A stretch of 64,000 nucleotides of DNA from JBNFVY01 sp049943335 (GCF_049943335.1 NZ_JBNFVY010000005.1:86489-150488); one strand, 5' to 3'. Positions 25,187 through 33,908 are shown, numbered from the stretch's first letter. Numbers and translations: made by a program. The notes: generated from the sequence alone by a model not told the origin.

Positions 25187-26044
25187 ATGGCATCAAGAGT
25201 GGAAAAATCGTTGGTCGAACAAACGCTTGCGGAAATTCGCATCTATCCGGTCAAAAGCCTTTATGGGGCTTGCGTGGATAAATCGCATGTCGCCGCGCCC
25301 GGTTTGATCGGGGATCGGCGCTGGATGGTGGTGCAGCCTGACGGCAAGTTTCGCACCTTGCGTGAAACCCCCGCCTTTACCCGGATTTTCGCCGCCGTCA
25401 CCGCCAGCGGTCTGCGCCTGACGCGGCGCGATACGGGGTTTTATCTGGATGTGCCGTTTCCCGACGAAAAGGCGGAATTGCGCGATGTGACCGTGTGGCG
25501 TTCGACGCTGGCCGCGCGCGATGCCGGCGATCGCGCGGCGAAGTTCCTGCGCGACGCCACCGGCCAGGACCTGCGCCTGGTGCATATGTATGACGAGACG
25601 TTGCGCCGCCCCAATCCCGCCCTCTGCGAGCCGACCGATGTGGTCAGTTTCGCCGACGGCTACCCGATGCTGTTGACCGGCCGGGCGTCGCTGGATGCGC
25701 TGAACGATGCGCTGGCGCGCCCGGTCGAAATGCGCGTGTTCCGCCCGAACCTTGTCATCGAAGGCGCCGCGCCCTGGGCCGAAGACGGCTGGCGGCGCAT
25801 CCGCATCGGCAAGGTGGCATTTCGCGTCGTCACCCCGTGCCAGCGCTGCGTGATGACCACCCGCGATCCCGACACCGGCAAGGTCCCGGTGCGCGGCGAA
25901 CCGCTGGACACGTTGGGGCGCATCCACGGCGATGGCGAAGGGCGGCCCATGTTCGGCCAGAACCTGATCCCCGACAGGCCGGGGCAGATCGCCGTTGGCG
26001 ACCGGGTCGAGGTGCTGGAATCCGGCCCGTCAAACCTGCCCTGA
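25187..26044 (+). CDS. MOSC-domain protein (MOSC N-terminal barrel plus MOSC domain)
   Basis: A 285-residue protein. The N-terminal beta-barrel domain begins about residue 13 (LAEIRIYPVKSLYGACVDKS, followed by GDRRWMVVQPDG). The C-terminal MOSC domain contains FRPNLVIEG and the conserved cysteine region VVTPCQRCVMTTRDPDTG. This matches YcbX/mARC-like molybdenum-cofactor enzymes, which reduce N-hydroxylated compounds. YcbX itself carries an extra ferredoxin domain that is absent here, as in mARC. Probably cytoplasmic and monocistronic. Electron partner and substrate are unknown. Confidence 0.88.
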   Translation: MASRVEKSLVEQTLAEIRIYPVKSLYGACVDKSHVAAPGLIGDRRWMVVQPDGKFRTLRETPAFTRIFAAVTASGLRLTRRDTGFYLDVPFPDEKAELRDVTVWRSTLAARDAGDRAAKFLRDATGQDLRLVHMYDETLRRPNPALCEPTDVVSFADGYPMLLTGRASLDALNDALARPVEMRVFRPNLVIEGAAPWAEDGWRRIRIGKVAFRVVTPCQRCVMTTRDPDTGKVPVRGEPLDTLGRIHGDGEGRPMFGQNLIPDRPGQIAVGDRVEVLESGPSNLP

Positions 26045-26093
26045 TCGCGCCTGTCTTAACCGCCGGTTAACCAGAACTGCGCCAAGCAGGGGT

Positions 26094-26381
26094 ATGCGGT
26101 ATCTTTTGCCATTCGCGCTTGCGGCCTGCACCAGTGCCTCGCCTGCGTTGCTGGACAGCCGGGTGCGCGACGTGGCGGTCGGCGGGCAGGTATTCCGTGT
26201 CTGGGGCCCATCGCCCGAAGGCCGGGTCGAAGCGCACCGGATCAATACGTCTGCCCCGCCCAGCCGGGTGCTGACCCTGCGCAACGCCTACGAGGCGATG
26301 ACCCGCGCCACCGGCTGCACCGTCACCCCCGGAACGCTGCAAGGCGATCAGGCCATTCAGCGGGCCAAGGTCCGCTGCTAA
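26094..26381 (+). CDS. Small putative lipoprotein
   Basis: A 95-residue protein with an N-terminal signal ending in a lipobox (LPFALAACTS, Cys at 12) and a compact C-terminal part with two further cysteines (GCTV and the last residue). No domain was recognised. It starts 50 bp after the MOSC gene and converges on the acetyltransferase gene with a 4-bp overlap of the stop regions. Likely anchored in a membrane and facing the periplasm. Confidence 0.7.
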   Translation: MRYLLPFALAACTSASPALLDSRVRDVAVGGQVFRVWGPSPEGRVEAHRINTSAPPSRVLTLRNAYEAMTRATGCTVTPGTLQGDQAIQRAKVRC

Positions 26382-26839
26382 TCGGCGATGCCTTTTTCCA
26401 TAAAGATCGATGACGTCGCCGCAGGGTAATCGCCGAACGGGCCGCGATCGGTGAACCCGTGGCGCCGGTAAAGCGCGTGCGCCGCGTGCAGCACATTGCC
26501 GGTTTCCAGCATCAGCGCAGCCAGCCCTTCGCCCCGCGCGACATCTTCGATCTGGCGCATCAGCGCGTCGGCCACGCCGCGCCCGCGTGCGGGTTCGGCC
26601 ACGAACATTGATTTGATTTCGCCGTAACCTTGCTTGATCGCCAGCGCCCCGGTTCCAAGGATTGTCGCGCCCTCGCGCGCTGTGAAAAAGCGGATATCGG
26701 GGGCGCAGAGCGCGTCGATCGACAGATAGAAATTATCTTCGGGGGGGAACAGCGATTCCATCAGCGCATGGCTGGATTGCAGCAATGCGGTGGCCTGCGG
26801 ATCGCGCGGATCGCTCTGCTCGACGATGATCATGGGCAT
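26378..26839 (-). CDS. GNAT-family N-acetyltransferase
   Basis: A 153-residue GCN5-related acetyltransferase. The acetyl-CoA-binding motif A is EIKSMFVAEPARGRGVADAL (Q/R-x-x-G-x-G/A type, about 74-93), followed by a C-terminal motif B region LYRRHGFTDRGPFGDYP typical of small-molecule acetyltransferases of the YafP/PhnO-like set. The substrate is unknown. Minus-strand single gene, convergent with the lipoprotein gene and divergent from smc across about 210 bp. Confidence 0.9.
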   Translation of the reverse strand: MPMIIVEQSDPRDPQATALLQSSHALMESLFPPEDNFYLSIDALCAPDIRFFTAREGATILGTGALAIKQGYGEIKSMFVAEPARGRGVADALMRQIEDVARGEGLAALMLETGNVLHAAHALYRRHGFTDRGPFGDYPAATSSIFMEKGIAD

Positions 26840-26941
26840 ACAGTGGCGAAGCCGCAGGGCAAGTTCAAGCCAGCCTGCCCGCCAGAGTCCTGGCCGGGCA
26901 GGGCCCCCATGCGCGCGTTCACGCCCAAATCAACAATATGT

Positions 26942-26950
26942 TGTGGATAA
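26942..26950 (-). promoter_or_regulatory. Perfect DnaA-box sequence (TTATCCACA on minus strand) upstream of smc
   Basis: TGTGGATAA on the plus strand is the exact complement of the E. coli strong DnaA box. It lies 100 bp upstream of the smc start, within a locally AT-richer patch that also contains CAACA-ATA-TGTTG. A single 9-mer occurs by chance at low frequency, so this is a candidate only. Confidence 0.4.
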
Positions 26951-27049
26951 CTGCGGGGATTCACCCATATGCGGGGCGCTGGGCGTTGACTCGGCCCCTG
27001 TCCCTGCCGAATGCTTCCCCTATACGCAGAATCATGGGGGCCATCCGTT

Positions 27050-30000
27050 TTGCGGTTCACCAAGTTACGACTGAACGGCTTCAAGAGCTTTGTCGACCCG
27101 ACCGACCTGATCATCGCCGACGGGCTGACGGGCGTGGTCGGGCCGAACGGTTGCGGCAAGTCGAACCTGCTGGAAGCACTGCGTTGGGTGATGGGTGAAA
27201 ACCGCCCCACGGCCATGCGCGGCGGCGGGATGGAGGACGTGATCTTTGCCGGTGCGGCGACGCGCCCGGCGCGCAACTTTGCCGAAGTGGCGCTGATGAT
27301 CGACAACACCGAACGTCTGGCGCCCAGCGGGTTCAACGAACAAGACGCGCTGGAAATCGTGCGCCGGATCACGCGCGATGCCGGCAGCGCGTACAAGGTG
27401 AACACCAAGGATGTGCGCGCGCGCGATGTGTCGATGCTGTTCGCCGACGCTTCGACCGGGGCGCATTCGCCCGCGCTGGTGCGCCAGGGCCAGATCAGTG
27501 AATTGATCAACGCCAAGCCCAAGAACCGCCGCCGCATCCTGGAAGAGGCCGCGGGGATTTCAGGGCTCTATCAGCGCCGCCACGAGGCCGAGTTGAAGCT
27601 GAAGGGGGCCGAAACCAACCTGACCCGGCTGGACGATGTGATCGAGCAGTTGGCTGCCCAGTTGGCGCAACTGGCCCGCCAGGCCCGCCAGGCTGCCCGC
27701 TACCGCGAGATCGGCGAAGACCTGCGCCGCGCCGAAGGGCTGCTGTTGTACCGCCGCTGGCGCGAGGCCGAAATCGCCCGCGCCGAAACCGCCGATCTGT
27801 TCACCCAGGCGACCCGGCAGGCCGGCGAGGCTGAGCGCCTGGCGCGCGAGGCGAGCAAGCAACGCGAGGCGCGCGAAGAGGCCATGGCCCCCTTGCGCGA
27901 AGAAGAAGCCATCGCATCGGCCATTTGCCAACGGCTGGTGGTGCAGCGCGACACGCTGGACGATCAGGAAGCCGCCGCGCGCGACAAGATCGAAACGCTA
28001 GAGCGGCGGATCGCGCAGATGACGTCCGACGCCGAGCGCGAAGAGGCGCTGAACCGCGACGCGGGCGACACTATTGAGCGGCTTGAGTGGGAAGCGCGCG
28101 AACTGGCCAAGGCCAGCGAAGGGCAGGACGCCAAGCTGGACGCGGCATTGTCCGAAGCGCAAGACGCCGCGCAGGTGCTGGCCGAACGCGAGGCCGCCCT
28201 GTCGGAACTGACCGAAGACGTGGCCCGTCTGGCCGCCCGGCATCAGGCCGCGCATCGACTGTTGGAAGACAGCCGCAAGACGCAGGAAAAATCCGAAAGC
28301 GATGCCGCCCGCGCCCGCGAGGCTATGAACGAAGCGCGCGCCGCCGTCGCCACCGCGATTGCCAATTTCGAAACCGCTCAGGGCGCGCAGGCCGCTGCGG
28401 CCGCCGCGGCCGAGGCGTCAGAAGCGGCGCTGGTTGCCGCGGACGAGGCGCGATCGCAGGCGCATACCCGCGAATCGGACGCCCGCGCCGGGCGCTCTGA
28501 GGCCGAAGGCGAAGTCAGCGCCCTGCGCGCCGAGGTGGGCGCGCTGGCCAAGCTGGTCGAACGCGACACCGCCGAAGGTGGCCAGGTCATGGACCTGCTG
28601 CGCGTTCAGCCGGGGCACGAAAAAGCCCTGGGCGCGGCGCTGGCCGATGATCTGCGCGCCCCCGCGATCGACGCCGATGCCGCGTCGGGCTGGGCCAGCT
28701 TGCCCGGTTATGCGCAGGCCCAGACCCTGCCCGACGGCGTGCGCGCCCTGTCCAACTATGTGAGCGTGCCGCAGGTTCTGGCCCGCCGCATGAGCCAGAT
28801 CGGGCTGGTCGACGCCGCTGACGGGCCGCGGTTGCAGGGCGATTTGAAACCGGGCCAGCGGCTGGTCAGCCTGGCGGGCGATCTGTGGCGTTGGGACGGG
28901 TTTCGCGCCGGGGCCGAAGACGCGCCATCGGCCGCCGCGCTTCGGTTGCAACAGCTGAACCGTCTGGAAGAATTGAAGCAGGAGCTGGTGGCCGCGACCG
29001 CCCGCGCCGACGGCGCCGCGCGCGCCCACGAGATGCTGCGCGAGGAATTGCAGCGCCTGACCGAGGCCGACCGCGCCGCGCGCGATGCCCGCCGCGACGC
29101 CGACCGCGCCGTGTCTGATGTCAGCCGCGCCCTGTCGCGCGCCGAGGCCGACCGCAATCTGGCCGAGGGCCAGTTGGAAAATCTGGGTCTTGCCGTGACC
29201 CGCCACGAAGAGGCGGCGATGGCCGCGCGCCAGAGCCTCAAGGAGGCCGAGGCGGGGGTGGCGGATCTGGGCGATCTGGCCGCGGCCCGCGCCCAGGTCG
29301 AGGACGTCAAGATGACGGTCGAAGCGGCGCGCATGACGATGATGGCCAAACGTTCGGCGCATGATGAAATCCGCCGCGAGGGCGAAGCGCGCACCCGCCG
29401 CAGCCAGGAGGTGACCAAGGAGCTGAGCGGTTGGCGCCACCGGCTGGAAACGGCTGAAAAGCGTATCGCAGAGCTGGCCGAGCGCAAGGCGGCCTCGCAG
29501 GCCGAATTGAAAGACGCGCAGGACGTGCCCGGCACGCTGGGCCAAAAGCGCGAAGAGCTGAACCACGCGATCGCGGCGGCCCAAGCGCGGCGCAACACGG
29601 CCTCCGATGCCCTGGCCACCGCCGATACCGCCCTGCGCGACGCGGTCACCGCCGAACGCAACGCCGAACGTCTGGCGGGCGAAGCGCGCGAAAACCGCGC
29701 CGCCGCCGAGGCCCGCGCGCAGGCCGCCGCCGAAACTGTTGCCCAGGCCCGCGACCGGATCGCCGAAGAACAGGACACCACCCCTGAAAAGCTGCTGGAA
29801 TCGTTGGGCGCCGACCCCGAGACGATGCCCAATTCCGAGCGCATGGAAACCGACATCGACCGGCTGCGCCGCCAGCGCGACGCCTTGGGCGCGGTCAATC
29901 TGCGGGCCGAAGAAGACAGCAAAGAGGTGCGCGAAGAGCACGACCTGCTGGTCAATGAAAAGGCCGATCTGCTGGCGGCGATTGCCAAGCTGCGCGCCGG

Positions 30001-30505
30001 GATTGCCGCGTTGAACCGCGAAGGGCGCGAACGTCTGCTGACCGCGTTCGAACAGGTCAACGCCAATTTCGGCAACCTTTTCGTGCACTTGTTCGGTGGC
30101 GGCGAGGCCAAGCTGGTCATGATTGAAAGCGACGATCCGCTGGACGCGGGGCTGGAAATCATGTGCCAGCCGCCCGGCAAGAACCTGTCGACCCTATCGC
30201 TGTTGTCAGGGGGCGAACAGACGCTGACCGCCCTGGCGCTGATCTTTGCGGTGTTCCAGGCCAACCCCGCGCCGATCTGCGTGCTGGACGAGGTGGATGC
30301 GCCGCTGGACGATGCCAACGTCACCCGGTTCTGCGACATGCTGGACGAAATGACGCGCCAGACCGACACGCGCTTTCTTGTCATCACGCACCACGCGGTG
30401 ACGATGTCGCGCATGGACCGGCTGTTTGGCGTGACCATGCAAGAGCAGGGCGTGTCGCAACTGGTGTCGGTCGATCTGAAGAAAGCGGAACAGATGGTCG
30501 CCTGA
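27050..30505 (+). CDS. smc: Chromosome segregation protein SMC
   Basis: A 1151-residue SMC ATPase. The N-terminal head (FTKLRLNGFKSFVDPTDL, then Walker A GPNGCGKSN) leads into a long coiled coil. A hinge lies roughly at 500-640, a return coiled coil follows, and the C-terminal head carries the ABC signature LSLLSGGEQTLTALAL and Walker B ICVLDEVDAPLDD. SMC with ScpA/ScpB organises and segregates the chromosome. The TTG at 27050 is chosen as start because it puts the N-terminus at the family position, LRFTKLRLNGF; a 13-codon ATG extension to 27011 exists. ScpAB genes are not in the window. Confidence 0.96.
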   Translation: MRFTKLRLNGFKSFVDPTDLIIADGLTGVVGPNGCGKSNLLEALRWVMGENRPTAMRGGGMEDVIFAGAATRPARNFAEVALMIDNTERLAPSGFNEQDALEIVRRITRDAGSAYKVNTKDVRARDVSMLFADASTGAHSPALVRQGQISELINAKPKNRRRILEEAAGISGLYQRRHEAELKLKGAETNLTRLDDVIEQLAAQLAQLARQARQAARYREIGEDLRRAEGLLLYRRWREAEIARAETADLFTQATRQAGEAERLAREASKQREAREEAMAPLREEEAIASAICQRLVVQRDTLDDQEAAARDKIETLERRIAQMTSDAEREEALNRDAGDTIERLEWEARELAKASEGQDAKLDAALSEAQDAAQVLAEREAALSELTEDVARLAARHQAAHRLLEDSRKTQEKSESDAARAREAMNEARAAVATAIANFETAQGAQAAAAAAAEASEAALVAADEARSQAHTRESDARAGRSEAEGEVSALRAEVGALAKLVERDTAEGGQVMDLLRVQPGHEKALGAALADDLRAPAIDADAASGWASLPGYAQAQTLPDGVRALSNYVSVPQVLARRMSQIGLVDAADGPRLQGDLKPGQRLVSLAGDLWRWDGFRAGAEDAPSAAALRLQQLNRLEELKQELVAATARADGAARAHEMLREELQRLTEADRAARDARRDADRAVSDVSRALSRAEADRNLAEGQLENLGLAVTRHEEAAMAARQSLKEAEAGVADLGDLAAARAQVEDVKMTVEAARMTMMAKRSAHDEIRREGEARTRRSQEVTKELSGWRHRLETAEKRIAELAERKAASQAELKDAQDVPGTLGQKREELNHAIAAAQARRNTASDALATADTALRDAVTAERNAERLAGEARENRAAAEARAQAAAETVAQARDRIAEEQDTTPEKLLESLGADPETMPNSERMETDIDRLRRQRDALGAVNLRAEEDSKEVREEHDLLVNEKADLLAAIAKLRAGIAALNREGRERLLTAFEQVNANFGNLFVHLFGGGEAKLVMIESDDPLDAGLEIMCQPPGKNLSTLSLLSGGEQTLTALALIFAVFQANPAPICVLDEVDAPLDDANVTRFCDMLDEMTRQTDTRFLVITHHAVTMSRMDRLFGVTMQEQGVSQLVSVDLKKAEQMVA

Positions 30506-30517
30506 TCGGGCGCCGCG

Positions 30518-31684
30518 TCAGAGCCGGTTCAACAGCGCGGGCGTGGGCCAGGCATCGGCGGGCAAGCCAAGCTGCTGTTGCACTTTTTGCACGGCCTCGC
30601 GGGTGCGTGCGCCCAAGATGCCGTCGATCTTGCCCACGTCATGACCCATCGCCTGCAGCCGGGTCTGCAACTGCTTCATCTGCGCATCGCTCAACCCCGG
30701 TTCGGGCGTGCCGGCATCGAACACCGGCGCGCCGGACAGGCGGGTGGCGAAATAGGCGGCGGTGGTCACGTAGACATAGCTTTGGTTCCATTCGAACAGC
30801 ACGCGGTAATTGGGATAGGCCAGAAAGGCCGGGCCCTTGCGCCCTTCGGGCAGGATCAGCGATGCCGGCAGGCCCGCCCCCTGCCAGTCGCCCGACCGCG
30901 GGCGCACCCCCATCGCGGCCCAATCGCGGGGCGGCTGTTCGGCCCGCAGGCCGGTCTTGGACCAGTCCATCTGGTCAGGAACCGTGACCTCTTGCAGCCA
31001 CGGCTGGTTCGGGTGCCAGCCCAGGTGGCGCAGCATCTTGGCCCCCGACAGCAGCGCATCGGGCGGCGAGGTCTTGAGGCTGACATGCCCGTCGCCGTCG
31101 CCATCGACGCCATTGATCAGAATGTCCTGCGGCAGCATCTGGACCATGCCGATTTCGCCCGCCCAGGCGCCGGTGGTGGCCTTGTCGAAATCGCCCCGCG
31201 CAAAGAGCTCAAGCGCGGCCAGCACCTGGGGTTGGAACAGATCGGGGCGCCGGCAATCATGCGACAGGGTCATCAATGCGTTCAGCGTGTTGAAATCGCC
31301 CTGGACCTGCCCGTAGTCGGTTTCCAGCGCCCAGAAAGCAAGCAGGATGCCGCGCGGCACGCCGTAGTCGCGTTCGACCCGGTCAAAGATGTCGGCGTAT
31401 CTGGCCGCGTTGCGCTGCCCGTTCTGCATCCGGTTGGCCGAAATCACCCGCCGTGCGAAATCGGTGAACCCCATCTTGAACACGCCTTGCGCCCGGTCGG
31501 CCCGCAACACCGCCGGGTCCTGGCGCACGCCCTGGAAAAAGGTGTCGGTGATGGCGGGGCCATAGCCTGCGGCTGCCGCGTCGCGCTTCATGGCGGTGAC
31601 GAATTGCGCGAACCCGCCCCCGCAGGGCGCTGCGGCGGCACTGGATGCGAACAGGGCAAAGACAAGGGGGGACAGGGATTTCAT
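30518..31684 (-). CDS. Lytic murein transglycosylase, MltB family, with C-terminal peptidoglycan-binding domain
   Basis: A 388-residue exported protein. A signal peptide (LVFALFASSAAAAP) precedes the MltB-type catalytic domain (about 25-310), with the catalytic Glu in LAFWALETDYGQVQGD and the GEIGMVQMLPQDIL block. A C-terminal PG_binding_1 domain (about 325-385) contains LQTRLQAMGHDVGKIDGILG. No lipobox is evident, so it is probably soluble in the periplasm. It cleaves glycan strands to make room for insertion or assembly of envelope machines. Convergent with smc; an unusual 15-bp repeat array lies immediately upstream of its start. Confidence 0.93.
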   Translation of the reverse strand: MKSLSPLVFALFASSAAAAPCGGGFAQFVTAMKRDAAAAGYGPAITDTFFQGVRQDPAVLRADRAQGVFKMGFTDFARRVISANRMQNGQRNAARYADIFDRVERDYGVPRGILLAFWALETDYGQVQGDFNTLNALMTLSHDCRRPDLFQPQVLAALELFARGDFDKATTGAWAGEIGMVQMLPQDILINGVDGDGDGHVSLKTSPPDALLSGAKMLRHLGWHPNQPWLQEVTVPDQMDWSKTGLRAEQPPRDWAAMGVRPRSGDWQGAGLPASLILPEGRKGPAFLAYPNYRVLFEWNQSYVYVTTAAYFATRLSGAPVFDAGTPEPGLSDAQMKQLQTRLQAMGHDVGKIDGILGARTREAVQKVQQQLGLPADAWPTPALLNRL

Positions 31685-31695
31685 TCAGGCACCTT

Positions 31696-31770
31696 CAGGT
31701 CAGATCGTGGCAGGTCAGATCGCGGCAGGTCAAATCGTGGCAGGTCAGATTGTGGCAGGTCAGATCACGG
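31696..31770. repeat. 15-bp tandem repeat, five copies
   Basis: Consensus CAGGTCAGATCGTGG repeated without gaps at 31696, 31711, 31726, 31741 and 31756, each copy with zero to two substitutions. It begins 12 bp upstream of the mltB-family start codon, so it should be in the mRNA leader or promoter. Direct abutment without spacers rules out CRISPR. Confidence 0.93.
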
Positions 31771-31846
31771 CGAGGATAGCGGTTTGCCGGTGGCATGCCA
31801 GCAGGTTTCGCGCGCTGCGGATCTGGGTCGGCACCATAGGGGGGGA

Positions 31847-31868
31847 ATGATGGCGGCATGATGGCGGC
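31847..31868. repeat. 11-bp tandem duplication
   Basis: ATGATGGCGGC occurs twice head to tail in the 437-bp non-coding stretch between the mltB-family gene and the receiver-domain gene. Apart from this, the 15-bp array and a promoter-like site at 32068-32096, the stretch shows nothing recognisable. Confidence 0.8.
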
Positions 31869-32067
31869 GGGCAGGCGGCGGAACGGGGTAGTGGCTGGGC
31901 GCCGTCAATGGCCGACTCGCACGTTTCATGCGCGCCGCGCCCGCCGGGCGAGACCCGCCGATTGCCGCCAGAATATGGAGCGGAAATCCGCCGCTGAAAT
32001 CTCTGAAAGCGCTTTGGAAGATTTGTTTACGCTTACGTCACCATGGCGTTAACCAATTGGTAATTTA

Positions 32068-32096
32068 TTGGGAGTTCATGGGGGCTTTAGTATTTA
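32068..32096 (+). promoter_or_regulatory. Putative sigma-70 promoter of the receiver-like gene
   Basis: TTGGGA, 17-bp spacer, TATTTA, in an AT-rich patch. The expected transcript start (about 32103) lies just before GGAAGGGG and the GTG start at 32122. A CCAATTGG palindrome (32053-32060) lies just upstream. Confidence 0.4.
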
Positions 32097-32121
32097 TTAC
32101 CGACTAGCGGAAGGGGCCCTA

Positions 32122-32490
32122 GTGTTCGTATTGATTGTTGAAACCGATAGGGACCTGGGAAATCTCTGGAAGCGCCACCTTGAAAGAAATGGCTGCCGCG
32201 TCATTCTGGCCTGTGACCAGGAAACCGCGTTTGGCGCGCTCAGGACCCTGCCGATCAATGTCATTGTTCTGAACCTTGTTCTGGCGGACGGGTACGCCTT
32301 TGCCGTTGCGGATTTCGCCGCCTACAGGCGCCCCGAGGCCAAGGTGATCTTTGTCACCAACACCACCTTCTTTTCGGACGGCTCGATCTTTCGTCACACC
32401 GCCAACGCCGCGGCATTTCTGCCCAGCGATACGGCGCCCGATGACCTGTGCGCCGTCGTCGAACATCACAGCCCGACCAAAGCCGCCTAG
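32122..32490 (+). CDS. Degenerate response-regulator receiver domain, stand-alone
   Basis: A 122-residue single receiver-like domain. It starts FVLIVETDRDLGNLWKRHLE, and VIVLNLVLADGYAF lies where receivers have the phospho-acceptor (LDLxLPDG): the Asp is Asn (about 51). The Thr is kept (VIFVTNTT), but the conserved Lys of the KP motif is Ser (AFLPSDTAPDDL). It therefore cannot be phosphorylated in the usual way and is probably a pseudo-receiver that works by protein contact. GTG at 32122 with GGAAGGGG 5 bp upstream is preferred over the ATG at 32068. No kinase gene is adjacent. Confidence 0.75.
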   Translation: MFVLIVETDRDLGNLWKRHLERNGCRVILACDQETAFGALRTLPINVIVLNLVLADGYAFAVADFAAYRRPEAKVIFVTNTTFFSDGSIFRHTANAAAFLPSDTAPDDLCAVVEHHSPTKAA

Positions 32491-32493
32491 GCG

Positions 32494-33468
32494 TCAGCCC
32501 CGGCCATGGGGCGCGCGCCAGTCGATGCGCGGCGAAATGGGGATGATCCGGTTCGGATTGATCGTGTCGTGGCTGTAATAGTAATGGCGCACGAAATGAT
32601 CGCTGCGCACGGTTTCGCTGACACCGGGCCATTGGTACAGCTCGCGCGTATAGGGCCACAGATGCGGATAATCGACCAGCCGGTTGCGATTGCATTTGAA
32701 ATGGGTGTGATACACCGCGTCAAAGCGAAACAGCGTGGTGACCAGGCGCCAGTCGGCTTCGCTCAGCCGATCGCCCATCAGATAGCGGTTGCCTGACAGC
32801 CGGTCGTCCAGCCAGTCCAACGTGACGAACAGTGGCCCGACCGCTTCGTCGTAAGCGCCCTGGGTGGTGGCAAAGCCGGCCTTGTAGACGCCGTTGTTGA
32901 CGGTGTCGTAGATGCGGGCGTTCACCTGTTCGATGTCGTCGCGCAGCGCCTCTGGAAAGTAGTCATCGGTGTTGCCGGTGATGCCGTCAAAGGCCGAATT
33001 GAACATGCGGATGATCTCGGCGCTTTCGTTGGACACGATGGTATCGGTGTGTTTGTCCCACAGCACCGGCACGGTCACGCGGCCCGAAGCCTTGGGATCG
33101 GCGCGCAGGTAGATGTCGCGCAGATAGGGCGCGCCGAACAGATCGTCGCCGGTCGCGCCGTCAAAGTCGGTGCGAAATTCCCAGCCCTCGGCCAGCATGT
33201 CTGGGTGGACGACCGACACCGAAATATGCGCGCCGAGGTCCTTGATGGCGCGGAAGATCAGCGTGCGGTGGGCCCACGGGCAGGCGTAGGACACATAGAG
33301 ATGGTAGCGACCGCTTTGGGCGGCGAACCCGCCAACGCCCGACGGCCCCGCGCTGCCGTCCGGCGTCACCCAGTTGCGGTAGGCGGTGGTCGTGCGTTCA
33401 AAGCGCCCGCCGGTGCTTTTGGTGTCGTACCATGTGTCGTGCCATTTGCCGTTCTCAAGGAACCCCAC
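32494..33468 (-). CDS. Glutathionyl-hydroquinone reductase / Ecm4-type glutathione S-transferase
   Basis: A 324-residue protein of the Xi-class GST family (EcfG/YqjG/Ecm4). The active-site motif YVSYACPWAHRTLIF contains the catalytic Cys, and further family segments are VPVLWDKHTDTIVSNESAEI and ERFDAV-like C-terminal helices (LFRFDAVYHTHFKCNRN). It reduces glutathionyl-(hydro)quinones using glutathione. The start is GTG at 33468, preceded by AGAAGGAGA; the open frame extends 185 codons further upstream without family similarity. It converges with the receiver-like gene (stops 3 bp apart). Confidence 0.92.
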   Translation of the reverse strand: MGFLENGKWHDTWYDTKSTGGRFERTTTAYRNWVTPDGSAGPSGVGGFAAQSGRYHLYVSYACPWAHRTLIFRAIKDLGAHISVSVVHPDMLAEGWEFRTDFDGATGDDLFGAPYLRDIYLRADPKASGRVTVPVLWDKHTDTIVSNESAEIIRMFNSAFDGITGNTDDYFPEALRDDIEQVNARIYDTVNNGVYKAGFATTQGAYDEAVGPLFVTLDWLDDRLSGNRYLMGDRLSEADWRLVTTLFRFDAVYHTHFKCNRNRLVDYPHLWPYTRELYQWPGVSETVRSDHFVRHYYYSHDTINPNRIIPISPRIDWRAPHGRG

Positions 33469-33647
33469 GTGTCTTCTCCTTCTGATGTCTTGTGAAAAGG
33501 TAGGGCGCTGCGCGCGGCGCGCCAAACTGAAACCGCGCGCCGGTGTTGTGCGCAAATCCACAGGCGGGCAGTGGCGATTTGCCATGCTGCGCGGCAGCAT
33601 GTAGCTTTGGCGCAAAGCACAGGGCGGGCCAAAGGATGGGAACATCA

Positions 33648-33908
33648 ATGAAAACCATGAGCGTAATTTTGATCCTGCTGCCCGGCGCGGCCATGGCGCA
33701 TGGCGGCCATCTGGCCGACGCCGCAGGACATGATCACTGGGTCGCCGGGGCCGCATTGGCCGCCGCGGCCGCGATCGGACTTTGGGGCGCGCTAAAGGGA
33801 AAACGGGCCGCGCAGGCGCAAGACGATACTTCGCCTGAGAACACCGCGTCCGAAAATACCGTGTCTGATGAGGCCACGCCCCAGAACGGCGAACCGCAAG
33901 AGGCCTGA
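33648..33908 (+). CDS. DUF6732-family small membrane protein, histidine-rich
   Basis: An 86-residue protein. A cleavable signal (MSVILILLPGAAMA) is followed by a short His-rich segment, HGGHLADAAGHDHW. One membrane helix (about 33-50) and an acidic low-complexity tail follow, the tail with a repeated SENT/SDE pattern. It matches the small DUF6732 proteins found in Rhodobacteraceae, whose function is unknown. The four His residues suggest metal contact in the periplasm (inference). ATG at 33648 or 33636; AAAGGA lies at 33631-33636, favouring 33648. Confidence 0.65.
   Translation: MKTMSVILILLPGAAMAHGGHLADAAGHDHWVAGAALAAAAAIGLWGALKGKRAAQAQDDTSPENTASENTVSDEATPQNGEPQEA

Noticed and set aside
28418..30438. 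Two long minus-strand frames inside smc
   Set aside because: They are antisense shadows of a GC-rich coiled-coil gene and show only Gln/Leu- or Ser/Arg-rich low complexity.
31696..31770. CRISPR array
   Set aside because: The 15-bp units abut with no spacers, the copies vary, and no cas genes are present.
31590..31850. Plus-strand frame encoding repeated GQIVA units
   Set aside because: It is produced by the 15-bp repeat array reading open by chance; no start signal and no family.
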